Made by a program: the position numbers and the translations under genes | In this document: one piece after another, positions 27,023 to 35,372 of the stretch | How the letters are laid out: each line of letters begins with the position of its first letter | Numbering within the stretch: position 1 is the first letter of the stretch | NCBI GenBank assembly: GCA_902826095.1 | Contig: CADEDN010000017.1 | Location: forward strand, 1 to 64,000 | Direction: 5' to 3' | Length of the DNA stretch: 64,000 nucleotides | Source: an uncultured Alphaproteobacteria bacterium | GTDB taxonomy: Bacteria; Pseudomonadota; Alphaproteobacteria; Caulobacterales; Parvularculaceae | The notes under the pieces: model-generated | Database searches by the model: none | What the model saw: only the letters and a program-made list of their open reading frames with translations | What the model was told of the DNA's origin: nothing

Positions 27023-27882
27023 GCGTCGACATCAGCGTCATTGTTCCCCATTACGATCAGCGGGCGCTGCTCGCGAAATGTCTTGCGAGCCTTGAACGCC
27101 AGACGATCGCGCGCGCGCGCTACGAGATCATCGTCGTCGACAATGGGACGCCGGGCGGCGTTGAAGATCTGCGCAGGCGCTTTCCGGGAGTCAATTTCGC
27201 CGCTGCGGCGGAAAAAGGCGCGGCGCATGCGCGAAATGTCGGCCTCTCGCTCGCGAGCGGGACGTCGCTCGCCTTCATCGACGCCGACTGCGTCGCGGCG
27301 GAGGACTGGCTTGAACGCGGTCTTGAGGGTCTTGCGTCGGCGGAACTTTGCGGCGGGCGAATACTCGTCACGGTCGAGGATGAAGAGCGTCCGACGGCGG
27401 TTGAGGCTTTCGAGCGCGTCTTCGCCTTCCGTCAGCGCGACTATGTCGAACGAAAGAAATTCTCCGCGACGGCGAATCTCTTCGCGCGACGGTGCGCAGC
27501 GGAGGCGATCGGACCGTTTACGAATGGTTTATCGGAAGATGTCGACTGGTGCCGGCGCGGCGCCCTGTTGGGGTTTCATTTAGCATTTAACGATAAGTCA
27601 ATCGTCAGCCACCCAGCGCGTCGGGACTGGAGCGAACTGATCCGGAAATGGGACCGGATGATCGCCGAACGCTGGGCCGGTTTTGGCGGTCGAGGGATGA
27701 TCCGCAATCTGTCATGGATCGGTCTCGCCGTCGCGACAGCGCTGTCCGCGGCGCCGCACCTGCTCGAAGTCTTGACCAGCGCGGAGCTGAAGACCGCGCG
27801 CGACAGGAAAGCGGCCGCGATAACGCTCGCGAGAATCAGATGCTGGCGCGCCTGGCGCATGGCGTCGCTGTTGAGGAGTTGA
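27019..27882 (+). CDS. Glycosyltransferase family 2
   Basis: This 287-aa GT-A enzyme has the N-terminal fold IDVSVIVPHYDQR-type start (here ISVIVPHYDQRALL), the VVDNGTPGG loop, the DxD-like FIDADC motif, and an acceptor-domain EDVDWCRRG motif that supplies the base. It probably adds one sugar of the EPS repeat unit. The stop lies 5 nt before the EpsD-like gene. Confidence 0.9.
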   Translation: MSVDISVIVPHYDQRALLAKCLASLERQTIARARYEIIVVDNGTPGGVEDLRRRFPGVNFAAAAEKGAAHARNVGLSLASGTSLAFIDADCVAAEDWLERGLEGLASAELCGGRILVTVEDEERPTAVEAFERVFAFRQRDYVERKKFSATANLFARRCAAEAIGPFTNGLSEDVDWCRRGALLGFHLAFNDKSIVSHPARRDWSELIRKWDRMIAERWAGFGGRGMIRNLSWIGLAVATALSAAPHLLEVLTSAELKTARDRKAAAITLARIRCWRAWRMASLLRS

Positions 27883-27887
27883 GGGAC

Positions 27888-28754
27888 ATGATGAACAAAG
27901 CCTTCGTCATTCCGTTTCTGGCGATCGCGGCGACGCTCGCCGCGGACGCGCATGCGGAAAAAAAGACCGTCGCCTCCGGCAAGACGCAGGTCGTCGCCAA
28001 GGCGGACGGCAAGGAAATCACTCTGACGGAGCTGCGCATCGAGATGGGCCGGCTCGGCCTTTCGCCGGCGAACCCCAATTCCGAACGCCTTGCGCTTGAG
28101 AGCCTTCTTAATCGCGCGCTGCTTGCGAAGGCGGCGCGCGCCGCCGAACTTCATAGGAAGCCCGAGACCATGGCGCGCATGTACGCCGCGCAGGACCAGG
28201 CGCTCGCCGATTATTATCTGGCGCTCGCCAGTCAGCCCGCCGAACCGACGCGCGAGGAAATCGACGACTATGTCCGCAAGAATCCGTCGCTCTTTGCAAA
28301 CCGTAAGACCTATGAATTCTCGATCCTGTCGATGGAGTCGAAGAATTTCAATGAAGCGGCGCTGACCCCGCTCTTCGATCGCGAGCCCGATTTCTCGCGC
28401 CTCGCCTCGGTGCTCGACAAGGGCGGCGCGCGCTATTCGATTACGAGCGCGACGCAATCCGGCGCGGCGTTTCCAGCGCCGATCCGCGAGCAGCTCGCCA
28501 AATATTCGGCGCGCGACAACATCGTGATCAAGGGCGACGGCGAGGCGCAGATCATGAAGATCATCGCCGCGCGCAAGGAAAAGACCGACGCCGCCGACTT
28601 CCCGCCGCTCGCCCGGCGCATGCTTCTCGAAGAGGCGACGGCCAAGCGCGCCGGCGATTTGATGGCGCGCCTGAAAAAAGAGGCGCGGGTCGCCTATTAC
28701 CGGCCGACGGCGGCGCCGCAGGCGGCGGCCCCGGAAAACAAGAAGCCGCAATAG
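27888..28754 (+). CDS. epsD: EpsD-like peptidyl-prolyl isomerase/SurA-type protein
   Basis: This 288-aa exported protein has a signal peptide (cleavage near AHA-EK) and a SurA-like N-terminal helical domain (ITLTELRIEMGRLG, then ALESLLNRALLAKAA), followed by a shortened parvulin-like region. It corresponds to the EpsD family found in exosortase-associated EPS loci. Folding help for the export machinery is likely. The ATG at 27888 follows GAGGAG by 9 nt; a second ATG follows at once. Confidence 0.75.
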   Translation: MMNKAFVIPFLAIAATLAADAHAEKKTVASGKTQVVAKADGKEITLTELRIEMGRLGLSPANPNSERLALESLLNRALLAKAARAAELHRKPETMARMYAAQDQALADYYLALASQPAEPTREEIDDYVRKNPSLFANRKTYEFSILSMESKNFNEAALTPLFDREPDFSRLASVLDKGGARYSITSATQSGAAFPAPIREQLAKYSARDNIVIKGDGEAQIMKIIAARKEKTDAADFPPLARRMLLEEATAKRAGDLMARLKKEARVAYYRPTAAPQAAAPENKKPQ

Positions 28755-28761
28755 AAGCATC

Positions 28762-30165
28762 ATGGGCGTTCTCGACCTCCTCAACGTCATCAAGCTTCGC
28801 AAGTTCATCGCCTTGTGGGCGCTGGCGATCGGGCTTGCGGTCGGCGTCGCGCTCGCCCTTTTGCTGCCGACCGAGTACGTTTCCGTGGCGAAGGTCCAGG
28901 TCGATTCAATCCAGCGCAATTCGCTGACGGGCCTCGTCGAACCGCGCGTGCGCGTCGCCGAATATCTCGGCCAGCAATCGGCGGTCGCGTCGAGCAGGAC
29001 GGTCGCGCTCGAGGTCTATGACCGTCTCGTCGAAGAGGGATTCATCGCCGTCGCCGATTTCGAAGACCGCTGGCGCAGGGAGACGGGCGGCGAACTTGTC
29101 GGCGGCAACGACCCGCGTCTTTGGGCGGCGGACGAACTGCTCGCGGATCTCGCCGTCACGGCGAACGATATCGGCTCGACGCTCGAACTCGGATTTCGGT
29201 CAGACGATCCTTCGCACGCCGCGCGCGTCGCGAACGCATTTGCGTCCGCCTATATGGCGACCGTCATCGACCAGAAGCAGCGGCGTTTCGCCCGAAAGGC
29301 GGAGAATTTTTCGGACGAGACGCAGGCCCTGGCGCAAGACGTCGTCGACGCTCAAGGCGATCTCGCCGCGTATCGCGAATCGTCGGGCATCCTGCCGATG
29401 GGCGAGAACCGGCTTGAATCAGCGGAGATCGAACTCGCCGCGTTGACCGAACGGCTTGCGCAGGCGCGCGCCGACGAAGCCGAGGCGAAGTCCCTCGCCG
29501 CGCAGGCGGAAGCGACGCCGCGCAATGAACTGATTAACTTTCCCGTGCCGCACGACGCGATCGCGGGCCGACTGGCGCAAGAAAGGCTGGGCCTCGCCGC
29601 CGTCACGCTGACGCGCATCGCGGACCGCTTCGGACCGAAATATCCCGACTATATCGAGGCGGTGAAAGAAAAAGCCGCGCTCGAGGAAAACATTCTAAGA
29701 GCGATGCGCGACCGAGCGGATTACGCGTCGAGCCGCGTCGCGGCGCTCGAAAAGAAAGCCGCCGCGGTGAAATCGGCGGTCACCGGCATGCAGTCGACGC
29801 GCGAGACTTACGATCTCCTCGAAGAGAAGGTCAGGGCCAGTCAGGAGACTTACAACCTTGTGACGACGCGCTCGCTTCAGGAATCGCTGCAATCGCGTGT
29901 CGACACGATCGACGTCTTCCTGCTGTCGCGCGCGACGCCGCCATCCAAGCCCGCGACGCCGCCCTTCTGGGCGATCGTGCTGATCGGCGCCTTCGCGGGG
30001 GCCGCCATTGGCGTCTCAGTCGCGGTGCTCGTCGAACTCTATGAAGGGCGCATCCGCGCGATCGACGTCGTCCGGCGCAATTTCCGCACCTCTGTCGTCT
30101 GCGAAATCGACGCCTTCAAGCAGAAACGGGCGAGGAAGTTCGCGAAATTCAGGTTCGCCGCATGA
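28762..30165 (+). CDS. epsF: Chain-length determinant/polysaccharide co-polymerase (Wzz/EpsF family)
   Basis: This 467-aa inner-membrane protein has a membrane span near each end (about 16-35 and 411-435). Between them lies a large periplasmic region with long coiled-coil helices (residues about 170-385). The TPPSKPATPP motif before the second span is the usual proline-rich signature of Wzz-type co-polymerases. It sets glycan chain length and couples to the outer-membrane exporter. Its last codons overlap the kinase-like gene (ATGA). Confidence 0.88.
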   Translation: MGVLDLLNVIKLRKFIALWALAIGLAVGVALALLLPTEYVSVAKVQVDSIQRNSLTGLVEPRVRVAEYLGQQSAVASSRTVALEVYDRLVEEGFIAVADFEDRWRRETGGELVGGNDPRLWAADELLADLAVTANDIGSTLELGFRSDDPSHAARVANAFASAYMATVIDQKQRRFARKAENFSDETQALAQDVVDAQGDLAAYRESSGILPMGENRLESAEIELAALTERLAQARADEAEAKSLAAQAEATPRNELINFPVPHDAIAGRLAQERLGLAAVTLTRIADRFGPKYPDYIEAVKEKAALEENILRAMRDRADYASSRVAALEKKAAAVKSAVTGMQSTRETYDLLEEKVRASQETYNLVTTRSLQESLQSRVDTIDVFLLSRATPPSKPATPPFWAIVLIGAFAGAAIGVSVAVLVELYEGRIRAIDVVRRNFRTSVVCEIDAFKQKRARKFAKFRFAA

Positions 30166-31076
30166 CAGCCCCCCTCCGCCGACATCCCGAAAGACGCAAC
30201 GTAGCGCCGGCGCGCCCGCCGTCGCCGGCGGAGATCCAGCAGCGCCTTGAGCGCGACCGCCAGCTCGGCGACACGCTGTTGCGCCTCGGCAAACTCAATC
30301 AGGAATCGATGCAGCGCATCGCCGAGATCCAGCAGCAGTCGAACACGCCGTTCGCCAAAGCCGCCTCAAAGCTCGGATTGCTGACAAAGGAAGATTTCGT
30401 CACCGCGCTTGGCGTCCAGAACGGCTTTCTGCGCGAGGGCGAGGGCGAAGGACGCCTTCCTGCAAACGTCGTCATCGTTCGCAGGCCCGCATCGCGGGAG
30501 GCGGAGCAGTTTCGCGCGCTGCGCACGAGGCTGCTGACGTCGAAGGAGAGCGAAAAGCTGAACCTCTTTGCGATCGCCGCGAACGGATCGTCGCGTGAAG
30601 CGGACCACGTCGCGATCAACATGGCGGCTTCATTCGCACAGATCGGAAAGCGCGCGCTGATCGTCGACTCGGACCTGCGATCAACAAGACTGGCGACGCG
30701 TTTCGCTCTGCCCAAGGAGCCTGGCCTTCGGGAGACGCTGCTCGGCGAATCCGACATTCGCAAGGCGATCCGGCCGACGGTCATCACCAATCTCAGCGCG
30801 CTGACGGCGGGCGAAGTCACGCCGAGCGGCCATGAGCTGTTGTCCGGCAATACGCTGCGCCTGACATTCGACTATCTGCGCTGCGCCTTTGACGTCGTGA
30901 TTGTGATGACGGCGCCGTTCGGGCCGATCGCCGACGCCCAACATGTCTGGGCGGCGGCGGGCGCCGCCTTTGTCGTCACGCGCCGCAATCTCGATCGAAT
31001 CAATGCGATCAAGGAGCTGAACGTCGCGCTCCGCCAGGTTGACGCGGACATCATCGGCGCCGCGCTTGCGGGCTAG
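30162..31076 (+). CDS. epsG: EpsG-like BY-kinase homologue with degenerate ATP site
   Basis: This 304-aa protein has the EpsG layout: residues about 35-90 resemble a MshEN-type domain (LGKLNQESMQRIAEIQ, then LGLLTKEDFVTALG), followed by a CpsD/MinD-like ATPase. Walker A is broken: AIAANGSSREADH (138-150) lacks the GKS/T. Walker A' is kept (ALIVDSDLR, 165-173). The Walker B region reads DVVIVMTAPFG, where kinases have an Asp-Thr-Pro. No tyrosine cluster ends the protein. It is therefore probably a non-catalytic partner of the co-polymerase. It is coupled to epsF by a 4-nt overlap. Confidence 0.8.
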   Translation: MTAPLRRHPERRNVAPARPPSPAEIQQRLERDRQLGDTLLRLGKLNQESMQRIAEIQQQSNTPFAKAASKLGLLTKEDFVTALGVQNGFLREGEGEGRLPANVVIVRRPASREAEQFRALRTRLLTSKESEKLNLFAIAANGSSREADHVAINMAASFAQIGKRALIVDSDLRSTRLATRFALPKEPGLRETLLGESDIRKAIRPTVITNLSALTAGEVTPSGHELLSGNTLRLTFDYLRCAFDVVIVMTAPFGPIADAQHVWAAAGAAFVVTRRNLDRINAIKELNVALRQVDADIIGAALAG

Positions 31077-31086
31077 GGAGACGGCG

Positions 31087-31974
31087 ATGCCGTCGGTTTC
31101 ACTCGCGCCGGCCGCCAATCCGCGATCATGGGCGCGGTTCGCGCCGGCCGTCGCGCTCATTCTTGCAGCCGTCGCGCTTTATGCGCCGATCTTCGCCGAC
31201 TTCGCCAAAGGCCCCTGGCGGGAGGACGAGAACGCCCATGCGCTGATCGTCATCGCGATCGCTGTCGGCGCCGCATTCGCACGGCTTTCTTCGGAAAAAT
31301 TCAGCACAAAGGCGAGCGCGCTCGAGACCGCCGCCGGCGTCGCGTTGCTCTGTTTCGGTCTTGGTCTCGTCGTCGTCGGCCGGTCAAGCGAGACCGTGCT
31401 GTTTCTTTCGGCCTCGCTGGCGCCGGCGGCGAGCGGCGTCGCGGTCGCGCTTCTTGGCTGGCGCGGCGCGCGCCGTCTGTGGTTTCCGCTGGCGCTGACT
31501 TTCTATCTGATCATCTGGCCGGGTTGGGCGCTTGAGGCGCTGACCGCGCCGCTCAAGATGTTTGTCTCCGAGATCGTCAGCGACGGGCTCTATGCGGCGG
31601 GTCTCCCGGTTGCGCATGCCGGCGCGGTGATTTCGGCGGGGCCCTACCAGCTTCTTGTCGCCGACGCCTGCTCGGGGCTTAATTCGCTGATCGCGCTCAC
31701 CGCCGTCGGCGCGGTCTATCTCTACGCCGTCAAGCATGGCGACTGGCGCGTCAACGCGCTGGTGCTCGTCTCGCTCATTCCGATCGCGATCGCGGCGAAT
31801 ATTCTGCGGGTGATGACGCTCGTCCTCATCACCCATTATCTCGGCTATGACGCCGGCCAGGGATTTCTGCATGAGGGCGCCGGGCTGATGATGTTCGCCG
31901 CGGCGCTCGCTCTCGTCTTCGTCATCGACTGGGCGGCGCTGCGCGTATTTCGTAAAGAGCGCGGCCCATCATGA
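31087..31974 (+). CDS. xrtV: Exosortase (XrtV type)
   Basis: This 295-aa polytopic membrane protein has about eight hydrophobic segments. The transpeptidase-like catalytic residues are C195 (VADACSGLNSL), R241 (NILRVMTL) and H262 (FLHEGAGLMMF), as in all exosortases. It cleaves PEP-CTERM signals; the protein at 24899 is a substrate candidate. The XrtV subtype is inferred from the accessory gene at 24705 and the PEPxxWA motif. The start at 31087 follows GGGAGA. Confidence 0.88.
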   Translation: MPSVSLAPAANPRSWARFAPAVALILAAVALYAPIFADFAKGPWREDENAHALIVIAIAVGAAFARLSSEKFSTKASALETAAGVALLCFGLGLVVVGRSSETVLFLSASLAPAASGVAVALLGWRGARRLWFPLALTFYLIIWPGWALEALTAPLKMFVSEIVSDGLYAAGLPVAHAGAVISAGPYQLLVADACSGLNSLIALTAVGAVYLYAVKHGDWRVNALVLVSLIPIAIAANILRVMTLVLITHYLGYDAGQGFLHEGAGLMMFAAALALVFVIDWAALRVFRKERGPS

Positions 31975-32633
31975 CCGTGCAGGGCCTCAGAACGCTGTTT
32001 CTCGCGGCGCTGATCGGGCTCGCCGCCGCCGCGAGCGCGGTCGTTCGTCCGGTCGCTGAAGCGCCGCGCGCCGCGCCCGATCTTGAAACGATGTTGCCGG
32101 AAAGGTTCGGCGCCTGGCGGCGCATTGAAATTTCGCAAGCGGTTCTGCCGCCCGAAATCGACCTCGCGCCGGGCGAGGCGGTCGCTTACCGCGCCTATGA
32201 GAACGACGTCGGCCGTGTGGTGACGCTGGTCGCCGCCTATGGCCCGCCGCAAGGAGATTCGGTGCGGCTGCATCGGCCGGAGGCCTGCTATGTCGCGCAG
32301 GGTTTTGAAATCCGCGATCGCCGCGTCAGCGATTTTGACGCGAACGGCGGCAAGGTGTCGATCGTCAATCTTGCGGCGCAAAGCCCCTCGCGCCGCGAAG
32401 CGGTGAGCTACTGGCTTCGCGATGGAACAAATTTCACCACCAGGAACAGCGACAGCGCGTGGCGCCGCTTGCGTGGGAACAGCGCCGGACCGCTCGACGG
32501 CGCCTTGCTGCGCATCTCGACGACCAGCGTCGACGACCAGGAGTTTGTCCTCCACCGCGCCTTCCTGTCGGAATTTGCAGCCGCGCTCGCCCCGGAGCCT
32601 CGGCGCCTATTGCTGGGGAGCGACGGCGCGTGA
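31971..32633 (+). CDS. epsI: EpsI family exosortase-associated protein
   Basis: This 220-aa protein has one N-terminal membrane span and a periplasmic EpsI domain. The family motif around H101 and C106 (VRLHRPEACYVAQGF) is intact. EpsI proteins accompany exosortases, sometimes fused to them, and are needed for EPS export in methylotrophs; the exact reaction is unknown. It overlaps the exosortase gene (ATGA) and the following GT2 gene (GTGA). Confidence 0.88.
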   Translation: MTVQGLRTLFLAALIGLAAAASAVVRPVAEAPRAAPDLETMLPERFGAWRRIEISQAVLPPEIDLAPGEAVAYRAYENDVGRVVTLVAAYGPPQGDSVRLHRPEACYVAQGFEIRDRRVSDFDANGGKVSIVNLAAQSPSRREAVSYWLRDGTNFTTRNSDSAWRRLRGNSAGPLDGALLRISTTSVDDQEFVLHRAFLSEFAAALAPEPRRLLLGSDGA

Positions 32634-33667
32634 GGCAGGAAGCGCGCTTCGGCGCCGTCATCGTCAATTATAATTGCGCGCCGCTCGCGATCGATGCGGC
32701 GCTGAGTTTCATCGGCGCCGGCGGCGCGCGGGCGATCATCGTCGATAACGCCTCGCCGGACGGGTCCGCCGATGTGATCGAGGCCGTGCTCGCGGGGCGG
32801 GCGGCGCATGAAAGCGCGCCTGTCCCCTCGCCGATCGAGGGCGATGAGCCGGAATTGCCGCTCGCGACTTCTCTTCCCGCCGGCGCCTTGCGGCTCGCGC
32901 GTTCGCCGCGCAATGGCGGCTTCGCCTTCGGCTGCAATATCGGCTTGCGCGCGCTCGCCGCGACGCCCGGCGTCGATCGCCTGCTCTTGCTAAATCCAGA
33001 CGCGCTCTTGTCGAAACGCGCGCTCGGGCGGTTCGCGGAAAGACTGCTGGAGGATCGCGCCGGGCTTTGCGGCGCGACGGTCGTCGGCTTTGAAGAGCCG
33101 CATCGCGTCCAGGCGTTTGGCGGCGCGGCGCTTGACCCCGTTCTTCTCGCCGGCCGGAATATCGGGGATGGCGACGCCATCGAAGACGCGCCGCCAAGGC
33201 GGGACGTCGAACGCCGGCTTTCCTATCCGCTCGGCGCCGCGATCGCGCTCCGACGGGATTATCTCTCCCGCGCCGGCTACCTTGATGAGCGATATTTCCT
33301 CTATTACGAAGAAGCCGACTGGGCCCTCGCCGGCGGCGCCGCGAACAGGCCGGTCTGGGCCCGGGAAGCGGTCGTCTATCACCGCTACGGCGCCGCGTCG
33401 AAAAGCCGGCGCGCCGAAATCGGCGCGCCCTCGGAAAGATCGCCTTTGTCAGACTACCACATGACGCGCTCGCGCATTCTCTTCGCCCTGAAATGGCGCC
33501 CCTATCTTGCGCCGCTGGCGATCGCCGCCGGCGGCGCGCAAGCCGCAACGCGGCTTTCGCGCGGCCGACCCGCGAACGCCGCCGCCGTGCTGCGCGGGTC
33601 GATCCCCGGCAGCGCCCGCGACTACCGCGGCGCGCCAATCCGCGAGACCCCTGCGGCGGCCGGCTGA
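32630..33667 (+). CDS. Glycosyltransferase family 2 (rhamnosyltransferase-like)
   Basis: This 345-aa protein has the GT2 start FGAVIVNYNCAPLA, the IIVDNASPDGSAD loop, NGGFAFGCNIG, the DxD-equivalent LLLLNPDALL, and the acceptor motif YFLYYEEADWA. These are typical of WbbL-like transferases. An insertion of about 30 residues (APVPSPIEGDEPELP) lies between the first two blocks. The GTG at 32630 overlaps the epsI stop. It is the last gene of the operon; nothing encoding a flippase or polymerase follows. Confidence 0.88.
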   Translation: MRQEARFGAVIVNYNCAPLAIDAALSFIGAGGARAIIVDNASPDGSADVIEAVLAGRAAHESAPVPSPIEGDEPELPLATSLPAGALRLARSPRNGGFAFGCNIGLRALAATPGVDRLLLLNPDALLSKRALGRFAERLLEDRAGLCGATVVGFEEPHRVQAFGGAALDPVLLAGRNIGDGDAIEDAPPRRDVERRLSYPLGAAIALRRDYLSRAGYLDERYFLYYEEADWALAGGAANRPVWAREAVVYHRYGAASKSRRAEIGAPSERSPLSDYHMTRSRILFALKWRPYLAPLAIAAGGAQAATRLSRGRPANAAAVLRGSIPGSARDYRGAPIRETPAAAG

Positions 33668-33839
33668 GGTCGTATACGGACAAACGCACGACGGGCGCGC
33701 CGGCGGGCTCGGCCGTTTATGGTCTCGGATGACCTCCCCAATCCGTGAAATCGGGGCCTTTGTCAGCCGGCGGGCGATCCTGTATAAGGGCGCGGGGCCG
33801 GCGCTTGCGACCGGGTTCGGGGCAGGTTGAGGAGACATT

Positions 33840-34382
33840 ATGATCAGGCATTTGATTGTCGCCGTTGCGGCTGCGGCCGGGCTTGCCGCATGCGCGACTT
33901 CGACGCCGTACCAGCCGGCGTCAGGAAAAAATCCCTACGGCTTCACCGACCAGCGAATCGAGGACAATCGCTACAGGATCGTCTTCCGCGGCAATTCGTC
34001 GACGACGCGCGAGGCGGTCGAGACTTTCCTGCTCTACCGCGCCGCCGAGCTGACCGTCCAGAACGGGTTCGACTATTTCGTCGTGACCGAGCAGGACACC
34101 GAGGCGAACAAGCGCTATTCGTCCTCGCCTAATCCGGCTTTCTACGGCCGTTATTACTACGGCTATGGACCCTATTGCTGTGCGTTCCCCTACTACGCTT
34201 ACGGCTGGGGTTGGGGATCAGGGTTCAATGATTATGACGTCCGCGAATATACGCGCTACTCGGCGGTCGCCTTCGTCACCATGCATAAGGGAGCTAAGCC
34301 CGCCGACGATCCGCAGGCGTTCGATGCGCGCTCGGTCATGGACAATCTGAGATCCTATGTGATCCGCGAGCCGGCGACCTGA
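33840..34382 (+). CDS. CC0125/CC1285 family lipoprotein
   Basis: This 180-aa protein has a lipoprotein signal (AAGLAACATS, C19) and the conserved segment YGFTDQRIEDNRYRIVFRGN and LLYRAAELTVQNGFDYF of this Caulobacter-defined family. A central patch is extremely aromatic (YYYGYG, YYAYGWGWG). The function is unknown; an outer-membrane lipoprotein is likely. GGAGA precedes the ATG. Confidence 0.85.
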   Translation: MIRHLIVAVAAAAGLAACATSTPYQPASGKNPYGFTDQRIEDNRYRIVFRGNSSTTREAVETFLLYRAAELTVQNGFDYFVVTEQDTEANKRYSSSPNPAFYGRYYYGYGPYCCAFPYYAYGWGWGSGFNDYDVREYTRYSAVAFVTMHKGAKPADDPQAFDARSVMDNLRSYVIREPAT

Positions 34383-34395
34383 TCGCGGCCCAAAG

Positions 34396-34425
34396 AAAAA
34401 GGCGCCGATCGTCTCGATCGGCGCC
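34396..34425 (-). terminator. Intrinsic terminator for the PilZ gene
   Basis: GGCGCCGATCG (34401-34411) and CGATCGGCGCC (34415-34425) form an 11-bp stem. On the minus strand the stem is followed by five T (34400-34396), so it ends the PilZ transcript 39 nt after its stop. It may also act on the plus-strand lipoprotein transcript, without a U-tract. Confidence 0.8.
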
Positions 34426-34463
34426 GACATCGTCACTTATTGGAAGTCCTGCAGGTCCGGGTT

Positions 34464-35078
34464 TCAGACCGCGCGCAGTTTCGGCATCGGCTTTCCGCCG
34501 GCATCTTTTGCCAGCGCGCTCTTTTCGTAAATCGCGACAAAGCCGCGCGGCGTGTGGCGGATAACGATCGCGCGCTGACGGCCGACATGGATCGCGGCGC
34601 CGACGGCGGGCTTTCGCGGCGATTCGACCGCGACGCCGTCGACCGACTGATCAAGCACGCGCACGTAAAGCGACCCGCCGTCCGGAAGGCGGCAAACCAT
34701 CCGCTGTTCGTTCGCCTGGTGGCGCGGCGCCGTGCGGCGGTCGCTGAGGCCGGCCGAGAAATTCGGGTTGGCCCGCAGCATCAATTGTTCGGTCAGCAGC
34801 GCGCGACGGCTTCGCGAAAGCAGGAAGGAGAGGGCGAACCCGTCCGGAAAAGTCCTGGCGATGCGCCCTTCGATGACATCAAGGCCCGCAATGTAGATCA
34901 CGGCCGCGTCGCCTTTCATCGTGCGAGCGTCAACCTTGATCGCCAGATCGCCCGGCGAAATGTTGACCAGCCGGCCCTCATGTTCGTCGATGCCGTTGAC
35001 GATGATGCGCGCCGGGAGATCGAGCGGAATCCGCCGGTACCGGCGCTGTTCGGACTTGTTCATTTTCATCGGGTGCAC
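34464..35078 (-). CDS. Protein with two PilZ domains
   Basis: This 204-aa soluble protein contains two PilZ-like domains. The first (about residues 10-85) begins RRYRRIPLDLPARI and has LVNISPGDLAIK. The second (about 113-190) begins DRRTAPRHQANEQRMV and has VLDQSVDGVAVES. The RxxxR and D/NxSxxG c-di-GMP-binding patterns are approximately present in both, with the first using N-I-S-P-G-D. Binding of c-di-GMP is inferred. The GTG at 35078 follows GAGG by 9 nt; ATG codons at 35069 and 35063 are alternatives. Confidence 0.75.
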   Translation of the reverse strand: MHPMKMNKSEQRRYRRIPLDLPARIIVNGIDEHEGRLVNISPGDLAIKVDARTMKGDAAVIYIAGLDVIEGRIARTFPDGFALSFLLSRSRRALLTEQLMLRANPNFSAGLSDRRTAPRHQANEQRMVCRLPDGGSLYVRVLDQSVDGVAVESPRKPAVGAAIHVGRQRAIVIRHTPRGFVAIYEKSALAKDAGGKPMPKLRAV

Positions 35079-35372
35079 GAAATGTTGCCTCGGCGGGTCC
35101 CGTGCAGACTATGTGCCGGGGCTCAAACCTTCGCTAAGCCGCTCTCTAAAAGTTTAGAATTCACGCTGTCGCGCGAGCCGCAGCGCGGCCTTTCATGGTT
35201 AAGCGCGTATTGATTTCATCCGGAGCGCCGCAAGGCGGCAACGGTTCGCCGCACGGCCGCCGCCGCAATCATTGCACGAAAACGGAACACCTGATTATCC
35301 TCCATAGCGTTTCAGCGCGGGGCGCGCCGATCTCGGCCGCCAATTTCGGATTTCAGACAGAGGGGTCTCAAA

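Noticed and set aside
32459-32629. Earlier start for the last glycosyltransferase
   Set aside because: The extension lies within epsI in another frame; the GTG at 32630 overlaps the epsI stop and starts the conserved GT2 domain.
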